The notes: a model not told the origin generated them from the sequence alone. A stretch of DNA of 48,210 nucleotides from an uncultured Clostridia bacterium (GCA_947304405.1 CAMZBB010000007.1:1-48210); one strand, 5' to 3'. Positions 32,861 to 42,572 are shown, numbered from the stretch's first letter. Made by a program: numbers and translations.

Positions 32861-32919
32861 ACTTGGCCACCTCCCAAATAGATTTTTATTATCAATGGCC
32901 CGTAGGCCAGTAATAAACT

Positions 32920-33468
32920 TTAGACTTTCCTTACCTTGATGAAGTCGAGCGTTACAGGCGTCTCACGGCCGAACATCGATACCGTGACAGTAACCTGCTG
33001 CTTCTCTTCGTTGATGTCCTTAACGACAGCCTTGCTGTCCTTGAAAGGACCGTCGGTGATGATGATGAGGTCACCAACCTTGTAATCGACCTCAACGCTC
33101 GTAGGAACGATGAGACCCATCTTGATCTGGTCTTCTTCCGTCATCGGGGACGGCTTGTTGGGATCCGGTGCGACAAAGCCCGTAACACCGTTGGTGTTGC
33201 GGATCTTGTACCACAGGTCCTTGTCGACCTTATCATTATTGCCGTAAACGAGCTTCAGGAACAGGTAGTTAGGGAATCTGAGCTTCTCAACTTCCTTGCG
33301 CTTGCCGTTCTTTGTCTCAACGACGATATCAGTAGGCAGATAGACCTGCTGGATGATATCCTCCATCCCCTGGGCTCTTGCATAGTTCTCTATAGAAGTC
33401 TTTACCTTCTTCTCATAACCGCCGAAGGTATGGATTATGTACCACTTGGCTTCATTGTTATCCGGCAT
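32920..33468 (-). CDS. nusG: Transcription termination/antitermination factor NusG
   Basis: RNA polymerase elongation factor. [22 protein letters not shown] starts the NGN domain; [11 protein letters not shown] and [10 protein letters not shown] follow. The KOW domain shows [22 protein letters not shown] and [20 protein letters not shown]. 182 residues. It lies 29 bp behind secE. Confidence 0.97.
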   Translation of the reverse strand: MPDNNEAKWYIIHTFGGYEKKVKTSIENYARAQGMEDIIQQVYLPTDIVVETKNGKRKEVEKLRFPNYLFLKLVYGNNDKVDKDLWYKIRNTNGVTGFVAPDPNKPSPMTEEDQIKMGLIVPTSVEVDYKVGDLIIITDGPFKDSKAVVKDINEEKQQVTVTVSMFGRETPVTLDFIKVRKV

Positions 33469-33497
33469 TTATATAACTCCTAAAATATTGGGACACC

Positions 33498-33809
33498 TTA
33501 GCCCGCAGTTGACTCGGTAGTAGTCTCGGAAGCGGCTGTCGTCTCGGACGCAGCTGTAGTCTCTCCGGACTCGGCCGTAGTTGCGGTCGTCTCTACGATG
33601 TTGTAGAAACCGATCTTATCTAATACCCAGCGTCCGCCGGATCCGATGATCGTAAGATATACGGCGAAAAATACGATGACCAGCAGAACAACTGCAGAAG
33701 TCTTCGCAAGCTTCTCCTTGGTGGGCCATGTGACTCTCTTCAGTTCCGCGATGACGTCAGAAAACGCCTTCCCGATACGCTTGAAAATGTTACCCTTCTT
33801 CTCAGCCAT
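33498..33809 (-). CDS. secE: Preprotein translocase SecE with Thr/Ser/Glu tail
   Basis: Essential SecYEG subunit. The conserved amphipathic helix and membrane segment are present: DVIAELKRVTWPTKEKLAKTS followed by a helix ~38-57. After ~residue 70 comes an unusual ~33-residue extracytoplasmic tail of Thr/Ser/Glu/Ala with a repeat (TTAASETTAASETT). Length 103 against a usual ~60-75. Located rpmG-secE-nusG as in most Firmicutes. Confidence 0.92.
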   Translation of the reverse strand: MAEKKGNIFKRIGKAFSDVIAELKRVTWPTKEKLAKTSAVVLLVIVFFAVYLTIIGSGGRWVLDKIGFYNIVETTATTAESGETTAASETTAASETTTESTAG

Positions 33810-33826
33810 CTTATAGTCCCTCGGGA

Positions 33827-33991
33827 TTACTTGGATTCCCTATGAATGGTGTGCTTACGGCAGAAAGGGCAGAACTTCTTGAGCTCAAGCCTCTCTGTAT
33901 TGTTCTTCTTGTTCTTGTATGTCTGATAGTTCCTCTGCTTGCACTCTGTGCATGCGAGGGTCAGCTTATCACGAGCACCGGCCTTTGCCAT
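33827..33991 (-). CDS. rpmG: 50S ribosomal protein L33
   Basis: 54 residues: [20 protein letters not shown], then [20 protein letters not shown] and [14 protein letters not shown]. The two Cys pairs (CTEC, CPFC) form the zinc site, so this is the zinc-binding C+ form. GGAGG precedes the ATG at 33991. First gene of rpmG-secE-nusG-rplK-rplA; the secE ATG is 17 bp downstream of its stop. Confidence 0.96.
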   Translation of the reverse strand: MAKAGARDKLTLACTECKQRNYQTYKNKKNNTERLELKKFCPFCRKHTIHRESK

Positions 33992-34062
33992 GGTCCTAAT
34001 ACCTCCGAAACCTTTGTTTCCTTGCCTTACAGGGCTTTCTTATGCCGTTTTGCACGCAAACT

Positions 34063-34086
34063 AAAAAAGCCCCCTTGCGGGTTAGC
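34063..34086 (-). terminator. Hairpin-U6 at the his operon end/rpmG leader
   Basis: Minus-strand stem GCT(AA)CCC/GGGGGC (AA bulge) capped by a GCAA tetraloop and followed by TTTTTT. It lies about 44 bp past the hisE stop. Its first base coincides with the predicted start of the rpmG promoter. Confidence 0.6.
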
Positions 34087-34092
34087 GAAAAG

Positions 34093-34122
34093 ATTCTATC
34101 ACAGCCACCCTGAAAAAGTCAA
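34093..34122 (-). promoter_or_regulatory. Promoter for the rpmG-secE-nusG unit
   Basis: Minus-strand -35 TTGACT (34117-34122), 18-bp spacer, -10 TAGAAT (34093-34098). Predicted start near 34086, leader ~95 bases. Confidence 0.55.
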
Positions 34123-34129
34123 CATAATA

Positions 34130-34408
34130 TTAACTTCTGCGCGATCTGAGTTCAGCCTCGATATCATCGATCGTGATGCCTCTGTCGACCATCAGAACGA
34201 GAAGATGGTACTGAAGATCCGCGATCTCGGCGATCGTCGCCTTCCTGTCGCGCTGTGAAGCGGAAATTACGACCTCTACGGCCTCCTCACCGACCTTCTT
34301 GGAGATCTTATCCGTTCCCTTGTCGAAAAGATAATTTGTGTAGGAACCCTCTACCGGATTCGCTTTTCTGTCGGTGATAACGCTGTAAAGCTCTCTCATG
34401 ATGTCCAT
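34130..34408 (-). CDS. hisE: Phosphoribosyl-ATP pyrophosphatase
   Basis: Second step of histidine synthesis, PR-ATP to PR-AMP. 92 residues of the all-alpha NTP-pyrophosphohydrolase fold: [29 protein letters not shown], then [24 protein letters not shown] precedes the ATG at 34408. Last gene of the operon. It is separate, whereas its usual fusion partner HisI is joined to HisF here. Confidence 0.96.
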   Translation of the reverse strand: MDIMRELYSVITDRKANPVEGSYTNYLFDKGTDKISKKVGEEAVEVVISASQRDRKATIAEIADLQYHLLVLMVDRGITIDDIEAELRSRRS

Positions 34409-34420
34409 ATCGTTTTCTCC

Positions 34421-35557
34421 TTATTCTTCTTTGTTGTCTTTAAGATAATCCCACTCATCAAGGGCAGTATAAAAGCATGAGCGGTTGCCTGTGTGACATG
34501 CCGCGCCGGTCTGATCGATCTTATAAAGGAGCGTATCCCTGTCGCAGTCGATGCTTGCGCTGATGACCTTCTGGAAATGTCCCGAAGTCTCGCCTTTTTT
34601 CCACTGAGCCTTGCGCGACCTTGAATAGTAGTGCATATAGCCGGTCTCACATGTCAGGCGGAATGCCTCATAGTTCATGTAAGCCATCATGAGAACGTCG
34701 CCCGTCTCGTGATCCTGCGTGATCGCAGGAACAAGGCCATCGCTGTTCTTCTTCATGTTCGCCCACATGCTGAGGCTTTCGGGGATCTCTCTTACAGGAA
34801 TCCCTTTTGCCGCAAGGTATTTCTTGAGGTCGCTGATCGCGATCTCGCCGAAATGGAACAGGCTGGCAGCCAGCACCGCGTCTGCCTGACCGTAAACTAT
34901 GGCATCCTCGAAATCCTTTAAGCTTCCCGCCCCGCCGGATGCGATCACGGGAACACCCACGGCTTTTGAGATCATGGAAGTTATGACGTTGTCATAGCCG
35001 GACTTTGTCCCGTCCTTGTCCATCGATGTGAGAAGGATCTCACCTGCTCCCAGGTCAACGGCCTTTTTAGCCCATTCAAGAGCATCAAGTCCTGTGGGTT
35101 TTGTTCCGCCTGCGATAACGACCTCGTATCCCGAGGGGAATCTGTCATCACCGGCTCTGGATTTGACGTCGATCGCCGCAACTATGCACTGCGAACCGAA
35201 CATGTCAGAAGCGCGCTTGATGAAGTCGGGATCCTTTACTGCCGCTGAATTGAGCGACACCTTGTCTGCGCCCGCATTAAGGAGCGCCCTGATGTCGTCT
35301 GTCGTACGGATGCCTCCGCCGACGGTAAACGGTATGAAAACCTGTTCAGCCACACGGCGTGCCATCTCGACGGTCGTATCGCGGGATTCGAGCGTCGCCG
35401 TAATGTCAAGGAAGACCAGCTCGTCGGCGCCGGACATGTTATATGTTCTCGCGCACTCGACAGGATCGCCCGCATCCCTTAAGGATACGAAGTTAACGCC
35501 TTTAACGACCCGTCCGTCCTTGACGTCAAGGCACGGGATTATGCGTTTCGTAAGCAC
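34421..35557 (-). CDS. hisFI: HisF-HisI fusion: imidazole glycerol phosphate synthase cyclase + PR-AMP cyclohydrolase
   Basis: A 378-residue two-enzyme chain. Residues 1-~252 are HisF (beta/alpha barrel): [19 protein letters not shown] with Asp11, [16 protein letters not shown] with Asp130, [10 protein letters not shown] linker of ~12 residues leads to HisI (~264-378): [48 protein letters not shown] and [10 protein letters not shown] with its metal Cys/His residues. The frame is continuous without a stop. HisI catalyses step 3 and HisF step 5, so the two activities are not consecutive; HisA does step 4. It overlaps hisA by 19 bases. Confidence 0.95.
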   Translation of the reverse strand: MLTKRIIPCLDVKDGRVVKGVNFVSLRDAGDPVECARTYNMSGADELVFLDITATLESRDTTVEMARRVAEQVFIPFTVGGGIRTTDDIRALLNAGADKVSLNSAAVKDPDFIKRASDMFGSQCIVAAIDVKSRAGDDRFPSGYEVVIAGGTKPTGLDALEWAKKAVDLGAGEILLTSMDKDGTKSGYDNVITSMISKAVGVPVIASGGAGSLKDFEDAIVYGQADAVLAASLFHFGEIAISDLKKYLAAKGIPVREIPESLSMWANMKKNSDGLVPAITQDHETGDVLMMAYMNYEAFRLTCETGYMHYYSRSRKAQWKKGETSGHFQKVISASIDCDRDTLLYKIDQTGAACHTGNRSCFYTALDEWDYLKDNKEE

Positions 35558-36252
35558 TTTGCCAGATCCACCTTTCCTTCGTAGATTGCTTTTCCGATTA
35601 TCACGCCGGCACAGCCGGATGTCTTGATGAGCTCAACATCAGAATCGGATCCGATACCGCCCGATGCGATAACGTCCAGACCCGTCTTCTCCACCATTTC
35701 CCTAGTAGCTTCCGTTGCCGGGCCGGTGAGCATTCCGTCTCTGGAGATGTCAGTAAATACTACCGTCTTTGCTCCGATCTCTTTGCACTTGAGCGCGAAA
35801 TCAACGGCTTTGAGCGTGGAGTCTGAAGTCCATCCGTTTACGGAAACATAACCGTCGTGGGCATCTATGCCTATTCCTACCTTTTCGCCGTATTTCGCAA
35901 TGGCGTTTGCGGTGAATTCAGGGTCCTTGACCGCTGCGGTTCCCAGGACCGCGCGCGATACTCCGTAATCTTCGATCCAGCGTGCGAGCGTGTCCATGTT
36001 ACGGATCCCGCCGCCGGTATCGACTTTGAGTCCGGTCTTTTCCGCGATCTCTTTTATGATCAGGTGGTTCTCGGGGACACCGCTTTTCGCGGCATCAAGA
36101 TCAACGACATGGATCCACTCGGCACCCATGTCCCTGAAGGCAAATGCCTGGTCGAGCGGAGAATCGTTGTAAACGGTAACGTCATCGTATTTTCCCTGCC
36201 TGAGGCGGACGCATTTTCCGCCGATCAGATCGATTGCGGGCAGTATTATCAT
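35539..36252 (-). CDS. hisA: ProFAR isomerase HisA
   Basis: Amadori isomerase turning ProFAR into PRFAR. Barrel motifs: [62 protein letters not shown]. 237 residues. Its ATG shares one base with the hisH stop (TAATG), and its 3' end overlaps hisF by 19 bases, so translation is tightly coupled. Confidence 0.97.
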   Translation of the reverse strand: MIILPAIDLIGGKCVRLRQGKYDDVTVYNDSPLDQAFAFRDMGAEWIHVVDLDAAKSGVPENHLIIKEIAEKTGLKVDTGGGIRNMDTLARWIEDYGVSRAVLGTAAVKDPEFTANAIAKYGEKVGIGIDAHDGYVSVNGWTSDSTLKAVDFALKCKEIGAKTVVFTDISRDGMLTGPATEATREMVEKTGLDVIASGGIGSDSDVELIKTSGCAGVIIGKAIYEGKVDLAKCLRNA

Positions 36253-36872
36253 TATCTGGTCCTCATCGCAAATTTATTAAGGATCTGGAGGCCGGCCTCG
36301 CCGCTCTTCTCCGGGTGGAACTGCGTAGCGAAAACATTATCATGCTCCACTGATGCGCAGTATTTAATGCCGTATTCCGCATATCCTGCTATGTCATCTT
36401 TATGCTCGGGAATGCAGTAATATGAGTGCACGAAATAGACATAGTCACCTTCGTTTAAGAGCGATCCCGTGCAGTCAACCAACTTGTTCCAGCCGATCTG
36501 CGGAACCTTGAGGTCCTGCGTCTCAAATCTTCTGACCCTTCCCGGAATGATTCCGAGGCCTGTCACATAATCACCCATTGCGGAACCTAAATTGACGCCT
36601 TCCTTTGAGCCGTCCATCAGAAGCTGCATGCCGAGGCAGATGCCTAAGAAAGGCTTACCGCTGAATGCGGAATCGATGATGACGCCGTCCAATCCCTTGT
36701 TCCTGAGATTCTCCATGGCGGGTGCAAAAGCGCCGACACCGGGAAGGATGACGCCCGATGACTGTGATATCACCTTGGCGTCACTCGTAATGACAGAATC
36801 GTAATTCAGGTATTTGAGGGCTTTCGCCACTGAAGCGAGATTGCCCATTCCGTAATCTATGATTGCAATCAA
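36252..36872 (-). CDS. hisH: Imidazole glycerol phosphate synthase glutaminase HisH
   Basis: Glutamine amidotransferase feeding ammonia to HisF. IAIIDYGMGNLASVAKAL, ILPGVGAFAPAM, GICLGMQLL with the nucleophile Cys, YFVHSYY, and ATQFHPEKSGEAGL with the triad His-x-Glu. 206 residues, normal. It follows purC by four bases. Confidence 0.97.
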   Translation of the reverse strand: MIAIIDYGMGNLASVAKALKYLNYDSVITSDAKVISQSSGVILPGVGAFAPAMENLRNKGLDGVIIDSAFSGKPFLGICLGMQLLMDGSKEGVNLGSAMGDYVTGLGIIPGRVRRFETQDLKVPQIGWNKLVDCTGSLLNEGDYVYFVHSYYCIPEHKDDIAGYAEYGIKYCASVEHDNVFATQFHPEKSGEAGLQILNKFAMRTR

Positions 36873-36876
36873 AGGA

Positions 36877-37758
36877 TCAGATTTCCTTTCCTGTTATACG
36901 TGAGTAGCACTCACGGTACTTGGCGGCCGTCTTGTCAATGATCTCCTGAGGAAGAGTCGGAGCCGGATACGTCTTATCCCAATCAAGTGTCTCAAGCCAC
37001 TCTCTGAGGAACTGCTTGTCGAAGCTCTTCTGAGCGTGTCCGGGTTCATACTCTGCTGCATCCCAGAATCTTGAAGAGTCAGGTGTGAACATCTCGTCGC
37101 ATACTGTGAGAACGCCGTCGATCTTACCAAACTCGAACTTTGTGTCCGCAAGGATAAGTCCCTTTGTGAGCGCAAACTCGGATACCTTCTTATAAAGCGC
37201 AAGAGATGCGTCTCTCAGAGCGGAAGCGTCAGCTTCGCCGATAAGGTCAACGAGCTGCTCGTATGTGATGTTGATGTCGTGGCCTTCATCAGCCTTTGTG
37301 GAAGGAGTAAATAAAGGCTCGGGTAGCTTGTCACCCTGGAGCATGCCCTCAGGCATCTTGATGCCGCCGACTGTACCGGACTTTTTGTATTCCTTGAGAG
37401 CGGAACCTTCGAGGTAACCTCTTACGATGCACTCTGCAGGAAGCATCTGAGCCTTCTTAACGAGCATTGATCTGCCCTGGAGCTCTTCCTTGTACTTGTC
37501 GAATCCCATCGGATACTTGGAAACGTCAGTCGTGATGACATGGTTCGGGATGATGTCCTTTGTGAAGTCAAACCAGAACTCTGAGATAGATGAAAGGACT
37601 CTTCCCTTGTCGGGGATCAGTTCATCGAAGATGACGTCGAAAGCGGAAATCCTGTCTGTAACGACGAGAAGCAGAGAATCTCCGAGATCGTAGATGTTCC
37701 TTACCTTGCCCTTTGAGAGCATCGGCTGATCGATAAAATCGGTATCCTTAATAAGCAT
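36877..37758 (-). CDS. purC: SAICAR synthetase
   Basis: Purine step 8: CAIR + Asp + ATP to SAICAR. Start MLIKDTDFIDQPMLSKGKVR; then YDLGDSLLLVVTDRISAFDV, PAECIVRGYLEGSALKEY, FTPSTKADEGHD, LADTKFEFG, DEMFTPDSSRFW. 293 residues, the longer eukaryote-like length. I use ATG 37758, preceded by GGAGG; the frame runs upstream to 37815 but overlaps hisB. It sits between hisB and hisH inside the his operon. HisF/HisH release AICAR, the product one step beyond PurC and PurB, which may explain the placement. Confidence 0.95.
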   Translation of the reverse strand: MLIKDTDFIDQPMLSKGKVRNIYDLGDSLLLVVTDRISAFDVIFDELIPDKGRVLSSISEFWFDFTKDIIPNHVITTDVSKYPMGFDKYKEELQGRSMLVKKAQMLPAECIVRGYLEGSALKEYKKSGTVGGIKMPEGMLQGDKLPEPLFTPSTKADEGHDINITYEQLVDLIGEADASALRDASLALYKKVSEFALTKGLILADTKFEFGKIDGVLTVCDEMFTPDSSRFWDAAEYEPGHAQKSFDKQFLREWLETLDWDKTYPAPTLPQEIIDKTAAKYRECYSRITGKEI

Positions 37759-37777
37759 GTTTATATCCTCCGTGAAA

Positions 37778-38368
37778 TTATAAGCTACCTTTTGTGGAGA
37801 CGACCTGACCTTCAAATCTGGGATCGATCTCAGTTGCCTGTCTCAATGCCCTTGCCAGTGCCTTGAACATGGCCTCTGCCTTGTGGTGATCGTTCACGCC
37901 GTAAGGCGCGCTGATGTGAAGCGTGATGCCTGCATTGAAAGCGAAGCTTCTGAAGAATTCTTCAAAGAGCTGCGTATCCATCTCACCGCACCTGTCGCCT
38001 GAGAATTCAGCGTCGAAAACGATGAACGGTCTGCCCGAAATGTCGATGATCGCCTTTCCGAGCGCTTCATCCATGGGAACCGCGCAGGAACCGAATCTCC
38101 TGATGCCGACCTTGTCGCCCAATGCCTTGGCAACTGCTTCGCCAAGCACGATGCCGACATCCTCTACCGAGTGATGTGCATCTACAGCCAGGTCACCAAC
38201 ACACTTGATATCCATATTGATTCCGGAATGCTTTGAAAGAGCGGACAGCATGTGGTCGAAAAATCCCACACCCGTATCAATGTCATAGGTTCCGTTTCCG
38301 TCAAGATCTACCTTAACGGTGATGTCGGTTTCCTTTGTCTTTCTTGAGATCTCAGCTGTTCTCGGCAT
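37778..38368 (-). CDS. hisB: Imidazoleglycerol-phosphate dehydratase
   Basis: Step 6, manganese-dependent dehydration. 196 residues, monofunctional: DTGVGFFDHMLSALSKHSG, DAHHSVEDVGIVLGEA, and the second metal block YGVNDHHKAEAMFKALARAL. No phosphatase domain, so histidinol phosphatase must be encoded elsewhere. The start overlaps the hisC end by 17 bases. Confidence 0.97.
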   Translation of the reverse strand: MPRTAEISRKTKETDITVKVDLDGNGTYDIDTGVGFFDHMLSALSKHSGINMDIKCVGDLAVDAHHSVEDVGIVLGEAVAKALGDKVGIRRFGSCAVPMDEALGKAIIDISGRPFIVFDAEFSGDRCGEMDTQLFEEFFRSFAFNAGITLHISAPYGVNDHHKAEAMFKALARALRQATEIDPRFEGQVVSTKGSL

Positions 38369-39452
38369 TTGTTATCTCCTCCTTGACGGCTTTGATAAAC
38401 TCCTTCATCTCCTCCATCGTTCCGATCGAAATGCGGAGACGGTCGTTTATCCCGGGCGTTTTGAAATACCTTACAAGTATACCCTTTGCTTTAAGATTTT
38501 TATATAACGTTTCGGCATCAATGCACTTGGGCGGTTTGGCAAAAAGGAAGTTTGCCGACGAATCCGGCATCTCAAAACCGAGAGCTTTAAGTTCGTCCGC
38601 CGTATACCTTCTTATCTTGAGCAGTTCCTCCCTGCACTTCTTGTGATAGTCAACATCCAATATGGCAGCAGTAGCAACCGCCTGCGCAAGCCTGTCAACC
38701 GGATATGAATTGAAGGAATCCCTCGCTCTCAAAAGCCCTTCTATGAGTTCCTCCGAAGCGATCGCGTAACCGATGCGCAGGCCCGCCAGACTGTAGGATT
38801 TTGAAGTCGTTCTGACAACGCAGAGGTTGGGATATTTGGGCAGCAGTGATACAGCCGTCTCATACTCTTCTTCAAAATACGCATAAGCCTCATCGATCAG
38901 CACGACTGAATCAGGGTTTGCTTCGCAGATCTTTGAAACATCATTTAAGGAGATCGCTCTTGAAGTCGGTGCGTTCGGATTTGCAATCGCGATGCCGCAG
39001 TTGGGGACTCCGACATAATCTGAAGGCTCGAGCCTGAAGTCCTCTCTGAGCGGGATCTTCTTTGAGCGGATCCTGTAGAACTCCTCATAAACCGGGTAGA
39101 AGCTGTATGAGAACTCGGGCGTCAAAACCGGCAGTTCCGTATCGCAGGCCTTTTCAAAAAACGTCTGAAAGCATAGCGCTAAAACCTCGTCGGAGCCGTT
39201 CCCGACAAAGACCTGTGACGGCTTAACGTTCTCGACTGCGGCAACGGCATTCACTATCGACGTCGCATTCGTATCCGGATAAAGCCTTAATGTGGTGATG
39301 TCAAAATCAGCGATGGCTTTTTGCACATTCGTTGACGGCGGAAAAGGGTTCTCGTTGGTATTGAGTTTTATGATCTTCTCCCCCGCCTTGGGCTGTTCGC
39401 CCGCGACGTAGGGAGTAGTCTCATTTATGGTTTTGTTCCAGTATTTGCTCAT
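38352..39452 (-). CDS. hisC: Histidinol-phosphate aminotransferase
   Basis: PLP-dependent class II aminotransferase, step 7. LNTNENPFPPS at the N-terminus, GNGSDEVLALCF, NPNAPTSRAI, IDEAYAYF, and the PLP lysine in RTTSKSYSLAGLRIGYA. 366 residues. ATGA overlap with the hisD stop. Confidence 0.96.
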   Translation of the reverse strand: MSKYWNKTINETTPYVAGEQPKAGEKIIKLNTNENPFPPSTNVQKAIADFDITTLRLYPDTNATSIVNAVAAVENVKPSQVFVGNGSDEVLALCFQTFFEKACDTELPVLTPEFSYSFYPVYEEFYRIRSKKIPLREDFRLEPSDYVGVPNCGIAIANPNAPTSRAISLNDVSKICEANPDSVVLIDEAYAYFEEEYETAVSLLPKYPNLCVVRTTSKSYSLAGLRIGYAIASEELIEGLLRARDSFNSYPVDRLAQAVATAAILDVDYHKKCREELLKIRRYTADELKALGFEMPDSSANFLFAKPPKCIDAETLYKNLKAKGILVRYFKTPGINDRLRISIGTMEEMKEFIKAVKEEITNAENS

Positions 39453-40750
39453 GATTCCTCGAATCTGGATCTGACTGCTGCAGCGTGACAGGTCAGACCC
39501 TCGCTGTCCGCGAATGCCGCAACATCCTTGTAGACGTCCAAAAGCGCTTCGCGTGTATAATTGATCACGCTCATCTTCTTATAGAAGTCGCCCGTGTTGA
39601 GAGGCGAGAAGAACCTTGCGGTTCCTGAAGTAGGAAGCGTGTGGTTCGGTCCTGCGAAATAATCTCCAAGAGGCTCGGGTGTCCAGTTGCCCAGGAACAT
39701 CGCACCGCAGTTGCCTATCTTCTCAGAGAACTTCTCGGGATCCCTGACGCAGAGTTCCAAGTGCTCGGGAGCGATCTCCTCTGAGAAACCGACTGCCGTA
39801 TCGAGGCTGTCGCACACGATTATTGCGCAGTAATCCGCAAGGGACTTCTCAAGGATCGCATTTCTCTCTGCTGCATCAGATCTTCTGTCTACAGCTTCGA
39901 GGACCTTCTCTGCAAGTTCTTTCGAATCGGTCAGAACGATGGCCGATGCCATCTTGTCGTGTTCTGCCTGGGAGAGCATGTCTGCCGCTACGAATTCCGG
40001 GTTTGCGGAATCATCGGCGATTATCAGGATCTCCGAAGGACCTGCGAACATGTCGATATCGACCTGTCCGTAAACCAGTCTCTTCGCAGTGTTGACGTAA
40101 ATGTTTCCAGGGCCGCAGATCTTGTCTACCCTTGGGATCGTCTCAGTGCCGTAAGCCATTGCGGCAATAGCCTGGGATCCGCCCATCCTGTAGATCTCGG
40201 TCGCGCCTGCGATCGAAGCAGCTGCGAGGATAACGGGAGCAATGCTGCCGTCCTTTCTCGGCGGAGTAGCGAAAACAATTCTCTTAACGCCTGCGACTGA
40301 AGCAGGGATAACATCCATAAGGACTGTTGAAGGCAGAGGTGCCGTACCGCCCGGAACGTAGATGCCTGCGGTGGTGATCGGCCTTACTCTGACGCCTACC
40401 TGCGCGCCCTTGCCGTTGTCGGCCATGAAGCCCTGCTCTTTCTGGTGCTCGTGGAATCTCCTGATATTGGCAGCGGCTTTCTCCATGACTTTCATCAGTT
40501 CGGGATCGACTTCGGTCTTTGCCTTTGCGATCTCTTCGTCGGTGACTCTGAGGTCTTTTGCCTCGAGCTTTACTCCGTCGAACTTCTCAGTGTATCCGAG
40601 AAGCGCGTTGTCACCATTCTCCCTGACGTTGTCGATTACTGCCTGTACAGTGTCGATGACGGGCTTTAAGTCCATCTTGCCCCTGATCCCGAGCTTTTCG
40701 ACTGTAACTTTCAGGTTTTCCTTTGTGCCTTCCACGAGTTTGCAGCGCAT
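39449..40750 (-). CDS. hisD: Histidinol dehydrogenase
   Basis: Last two oxidation steps, histidinol to histidine, zinc and NAD dependent. YVPGGTAPLPSTVLMDVIPA, QAIAAMAYGTETIPRVDKICGPGN, SEILIIADDSANPEFVAADMLSQAEHD, EIAPEHLEL, GNWTPEPLGDYFAGPNHTLPTSG. 433 residues. AAGGAG precedes the ATG. Confidence 0.97.
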   Translation of the reverse strand: MRCKLVEGTKENLKVTVEKLGIRGKMDLKPVIDTVQAVIDNVRENGDNALLGYTEKFDGVKLEAKDLRVTDEEIAKAKTEVDPELMKVMEKAAANIRRFHEHQKEQGFMADNGKGAQVGVRVRPITTAGIYVPGGTAPLPSTVLMDVIPASVAGVKRIVFATPPRKDGSIAPVILAAASIAGATEIYRMGGSQAIAAMAYGTETIPRVDKICGPGNIYVNTAKRLVYGQVDIDMFAGPSEILIIADDSANPEFVAADMLSQAEHDKMASAIVLTDSKELAEKVLEAVDRRSDAAERNAILEKSLADYCAIIVCDSLDTAVGFSEEIAPEHLELCVRDPEKFSEKIGNCGAMFLGNWTPEPLGDYFAGPNHTLPTSGTARFFSPLNTGDFYKKMSVINYTREALLDVYKDVAAFADSEGLTCHAAAVRSRFEES

Positions 40751-40751
40751 A

Positions 40752-41393
40752 TTATGTTTCTCCTTCTTCTAAAGCCTCACGAAGCTTGGAGATCATGGGC
40801 TTGATCTCGTCGGCCTTCATCTTCATCGACACGCGGTTAACAACGAGTCTTGCGGAGATATCGGCAACGGTCTCAAGCACATCAAGTCCGTTCTCGTAAA
40901 GCGTTCTTCCTGATTCGACTATATCGACGATGACCTCTGCAAGGCCCGTCAGCGGTGCGAGCTCAACAGAACCGTTGAGCTTGATTATCTCAACGCTCTC
41001 TTTTTTGACGCCCTCGAAATAGTTCCTTGTGATGTTGGGATACTTTGTTCCGACACGCTTGTTCGGGATATCGTCGAGCTTGTCTTTCAAAGCGGCGGGG
41101 CCTGCAACACACATGCGGCATCTGCCAAGACCGAGATCCAATACCTCATAGAGCTGTCTGCCTTCCTCAAGGAGCGTATCCTTTCCTACGACTCCGATAT
41201 CGGCTGCACCGTACTCAACGTAAGTCGGCACGTCCGAAGGCTTTGCAAGGATGAACCTCAGGCCTGCATCCTGGTCCTCAAGGATAAGCTTTCTTGATTT
41301 CTCACGCGCAGCGGTAACGTCATATCCTGCCTTTTCCATCAGATCCAGTGTCTGATCGGCGAGCCTGCCTTTTGATAAAGCTATTGTAAGCAT
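40752..41393 (-). CDS. hisG: ATP phosphoribosyltransferase, short HisG
   Basis: First committed step of histidine synthesis. 213 residues, the short form lacking the C-terminal ACT-like regulatory domain, so activity should depend on His[82 protein letters not shown]. Its ATG overlaps the hisZ stop (TGATG). Confidence 0.97.
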   Translation of the reverse strand: MLTIALSKGRLADQTLDLMEKAGYDVTAAREKSRKLILEDQDAGLRFILAKPSDVPTYVEYGAADIGVVGKDTLLEEGRQLYEVLDLGLGRCRMCVAGPAALKDKLDDIPNKRVGTKYPNITRNYFEGVKKESVEIIKLNGSVELAPLTGLAEVIVDIVESGRTLYENGLDVLETVADISARLVVNRVSMKMKADEIKPMISKLREALEEGET

Positions 41394-42544
41394 CAGGCTT
41401 CACCTCCGTTCATATACATAATGGTCTCGATGCCTCTTGCCTTTGCATAGGTATCAAGCTCTTCTTCGGTCATTCCGGTCGTATCGAGGACTGCCGCGGT
41501 TCCCTCAGCTCTGAGGGCCTCTGCAGTAGCAATGGCTGTCTCGAAATCACCTCCGACGATTACAGTCGCGCCGGCAGCGGGAGTGAATTTGTCCTGTCTC
41601 ATCAGAGCTGTGATGGCAAGCGTCAGCGAGATCGAGAATCCTACAGCTGCCATGTCTTTGCCGAAAGTCTTGGACACGTCATCGTATCTTCCGCCTCCGA
41701 AAACCGGGAAGCCTACTTCGTATGTATATCCCTTGAATACCATGCCGGTATAGTAATCAATGCTCTCGATTAGTCCAAGGTCAACGGACACATACTTGAG
41801 GTATCCGTAGCGCTCCATGATGTCCAGGATCTCCTTGATGTTTCCGAGGGCCGCTTTTGCTCCTTCGTCCGTGACTCTGGGAAGCATGTTGTCGATCGTG
41901 TCGTATGTGCCTCCGGACTCGGTGATCATGAGGAGAGTATCCTTGTCTTCACGGCTCAGATCGAGCTTTTCGATAGTTACTGAATCCCTGTTGGAGATCG
42001 CAGCCTTGACTTTTGCGATCGTCTCACCCGAGAGGCCGAGCTGCCTTGAGAGACCCTTAAAGAACTGAACCTGTCCCACGGATACCTGAAGATCCGTAAG
42101 GCCCAATTCCAATGCGGACTTGATGGCGAGAGCAAGCACTTCGGCATCGGACTTTGATCCGGAAGCGCCTAAAAGCTCAATTCCCGCCTGCGTGAATCCG
42201 CTCTGCTTGCCGCCGCCGATCTGGCCGGCACGGTACATGTTCTCAATATAAGATAACCTTATGGGAAGAGTATCGTTTCTGCCCGCAGCATATCTTGCGA
42301 CCGGGATGGTCCCGTCATATCTTGTGCAAAGGAGCCTTCCCTTGCCGTCGGTGAACTTATAAAGCTCCTCTTCCGCAACGAAGCTCTTATATACATCGAA
42401 ATACTCTATTCCCGGAGTCTCGATCTCGTCATAGCCGTTCATCAGGAAGAGGTTCCTGAGACGCGCCTCTAATTCTCTTTTAAATGCGCAAACGCCGGGG
42501 AGCTGATCCGTAAATCCGTCCGGTGTGTAATATTTATTGCCCAT
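41393..42544 (-). CDS. hisZ: ATP phosphoribosyltransferase regulatory subunit HisZ
   Basis: HisRS-like protein without charging activity that binds short HisG and gives it histidine feedback. [92 protein letters not shown]. 383 residues, shorter than HisS and lacking the anticodon-binding domain. First gene of the operon, with AGGAGGG before the ATG and a promoter flanked by palindromes. Confidence 0.95.
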   Translation of the reverse strand: MGNKYYTPDGFTDQLPGVCAFKRELEARLRNLFLMNGYDEIETPGIEYFDVYKSFVAEEELYKFTDGKGRLLCTRYDGTIPVARYAAGRNDTLPIRLSYIENMYRAGQIGGGKQSGFTQAGIELLGASGSKSDAEVLALAIKSALELGLTDLQVSVGQVQFFKGLSRQLGLSGETIAKVKAAISNRDSVTIEKLDLSREDKDTLLMITESGGTYDTIDNMLPRVTDEGAKAALGNIKEILDIMERYGYLKYVSVDLGLIESIDYYTGMVFKGYTYEVGFPVFGGGRYDDVSKTFGKDMAAVGFSISLTLAITALMRQDKFTPAAGATVIVGGDFETAIATAEALRAEGTAAVLDTTGMTEEELDTYAKARGIETIMYMNGGEA

Positions 42545-42555
42545 ACGCCCTCCTA

Positions 42556-42571
42556 CTTTAGTTGACTAAAG
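42556..42571. promoter_or_regulatory. Palindromic operator 1, over the hisZ start site
   Basis: CTTTAGTTGACTAAAG: 7-bp arms around a 2-bp centre, one base downstream of the -10 and covering the predicted +1. Similar in sequence to operator 2. Confidence 0.6.
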
Positions 42572-42572
42572 G

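Noticed and set aside
37759..37815. N-terminal extension of purC to 37815
   Set aside because: It runs into hisB, while ATG 37758 has GGAGG at ideal spacing and begins where PurC homology begins.
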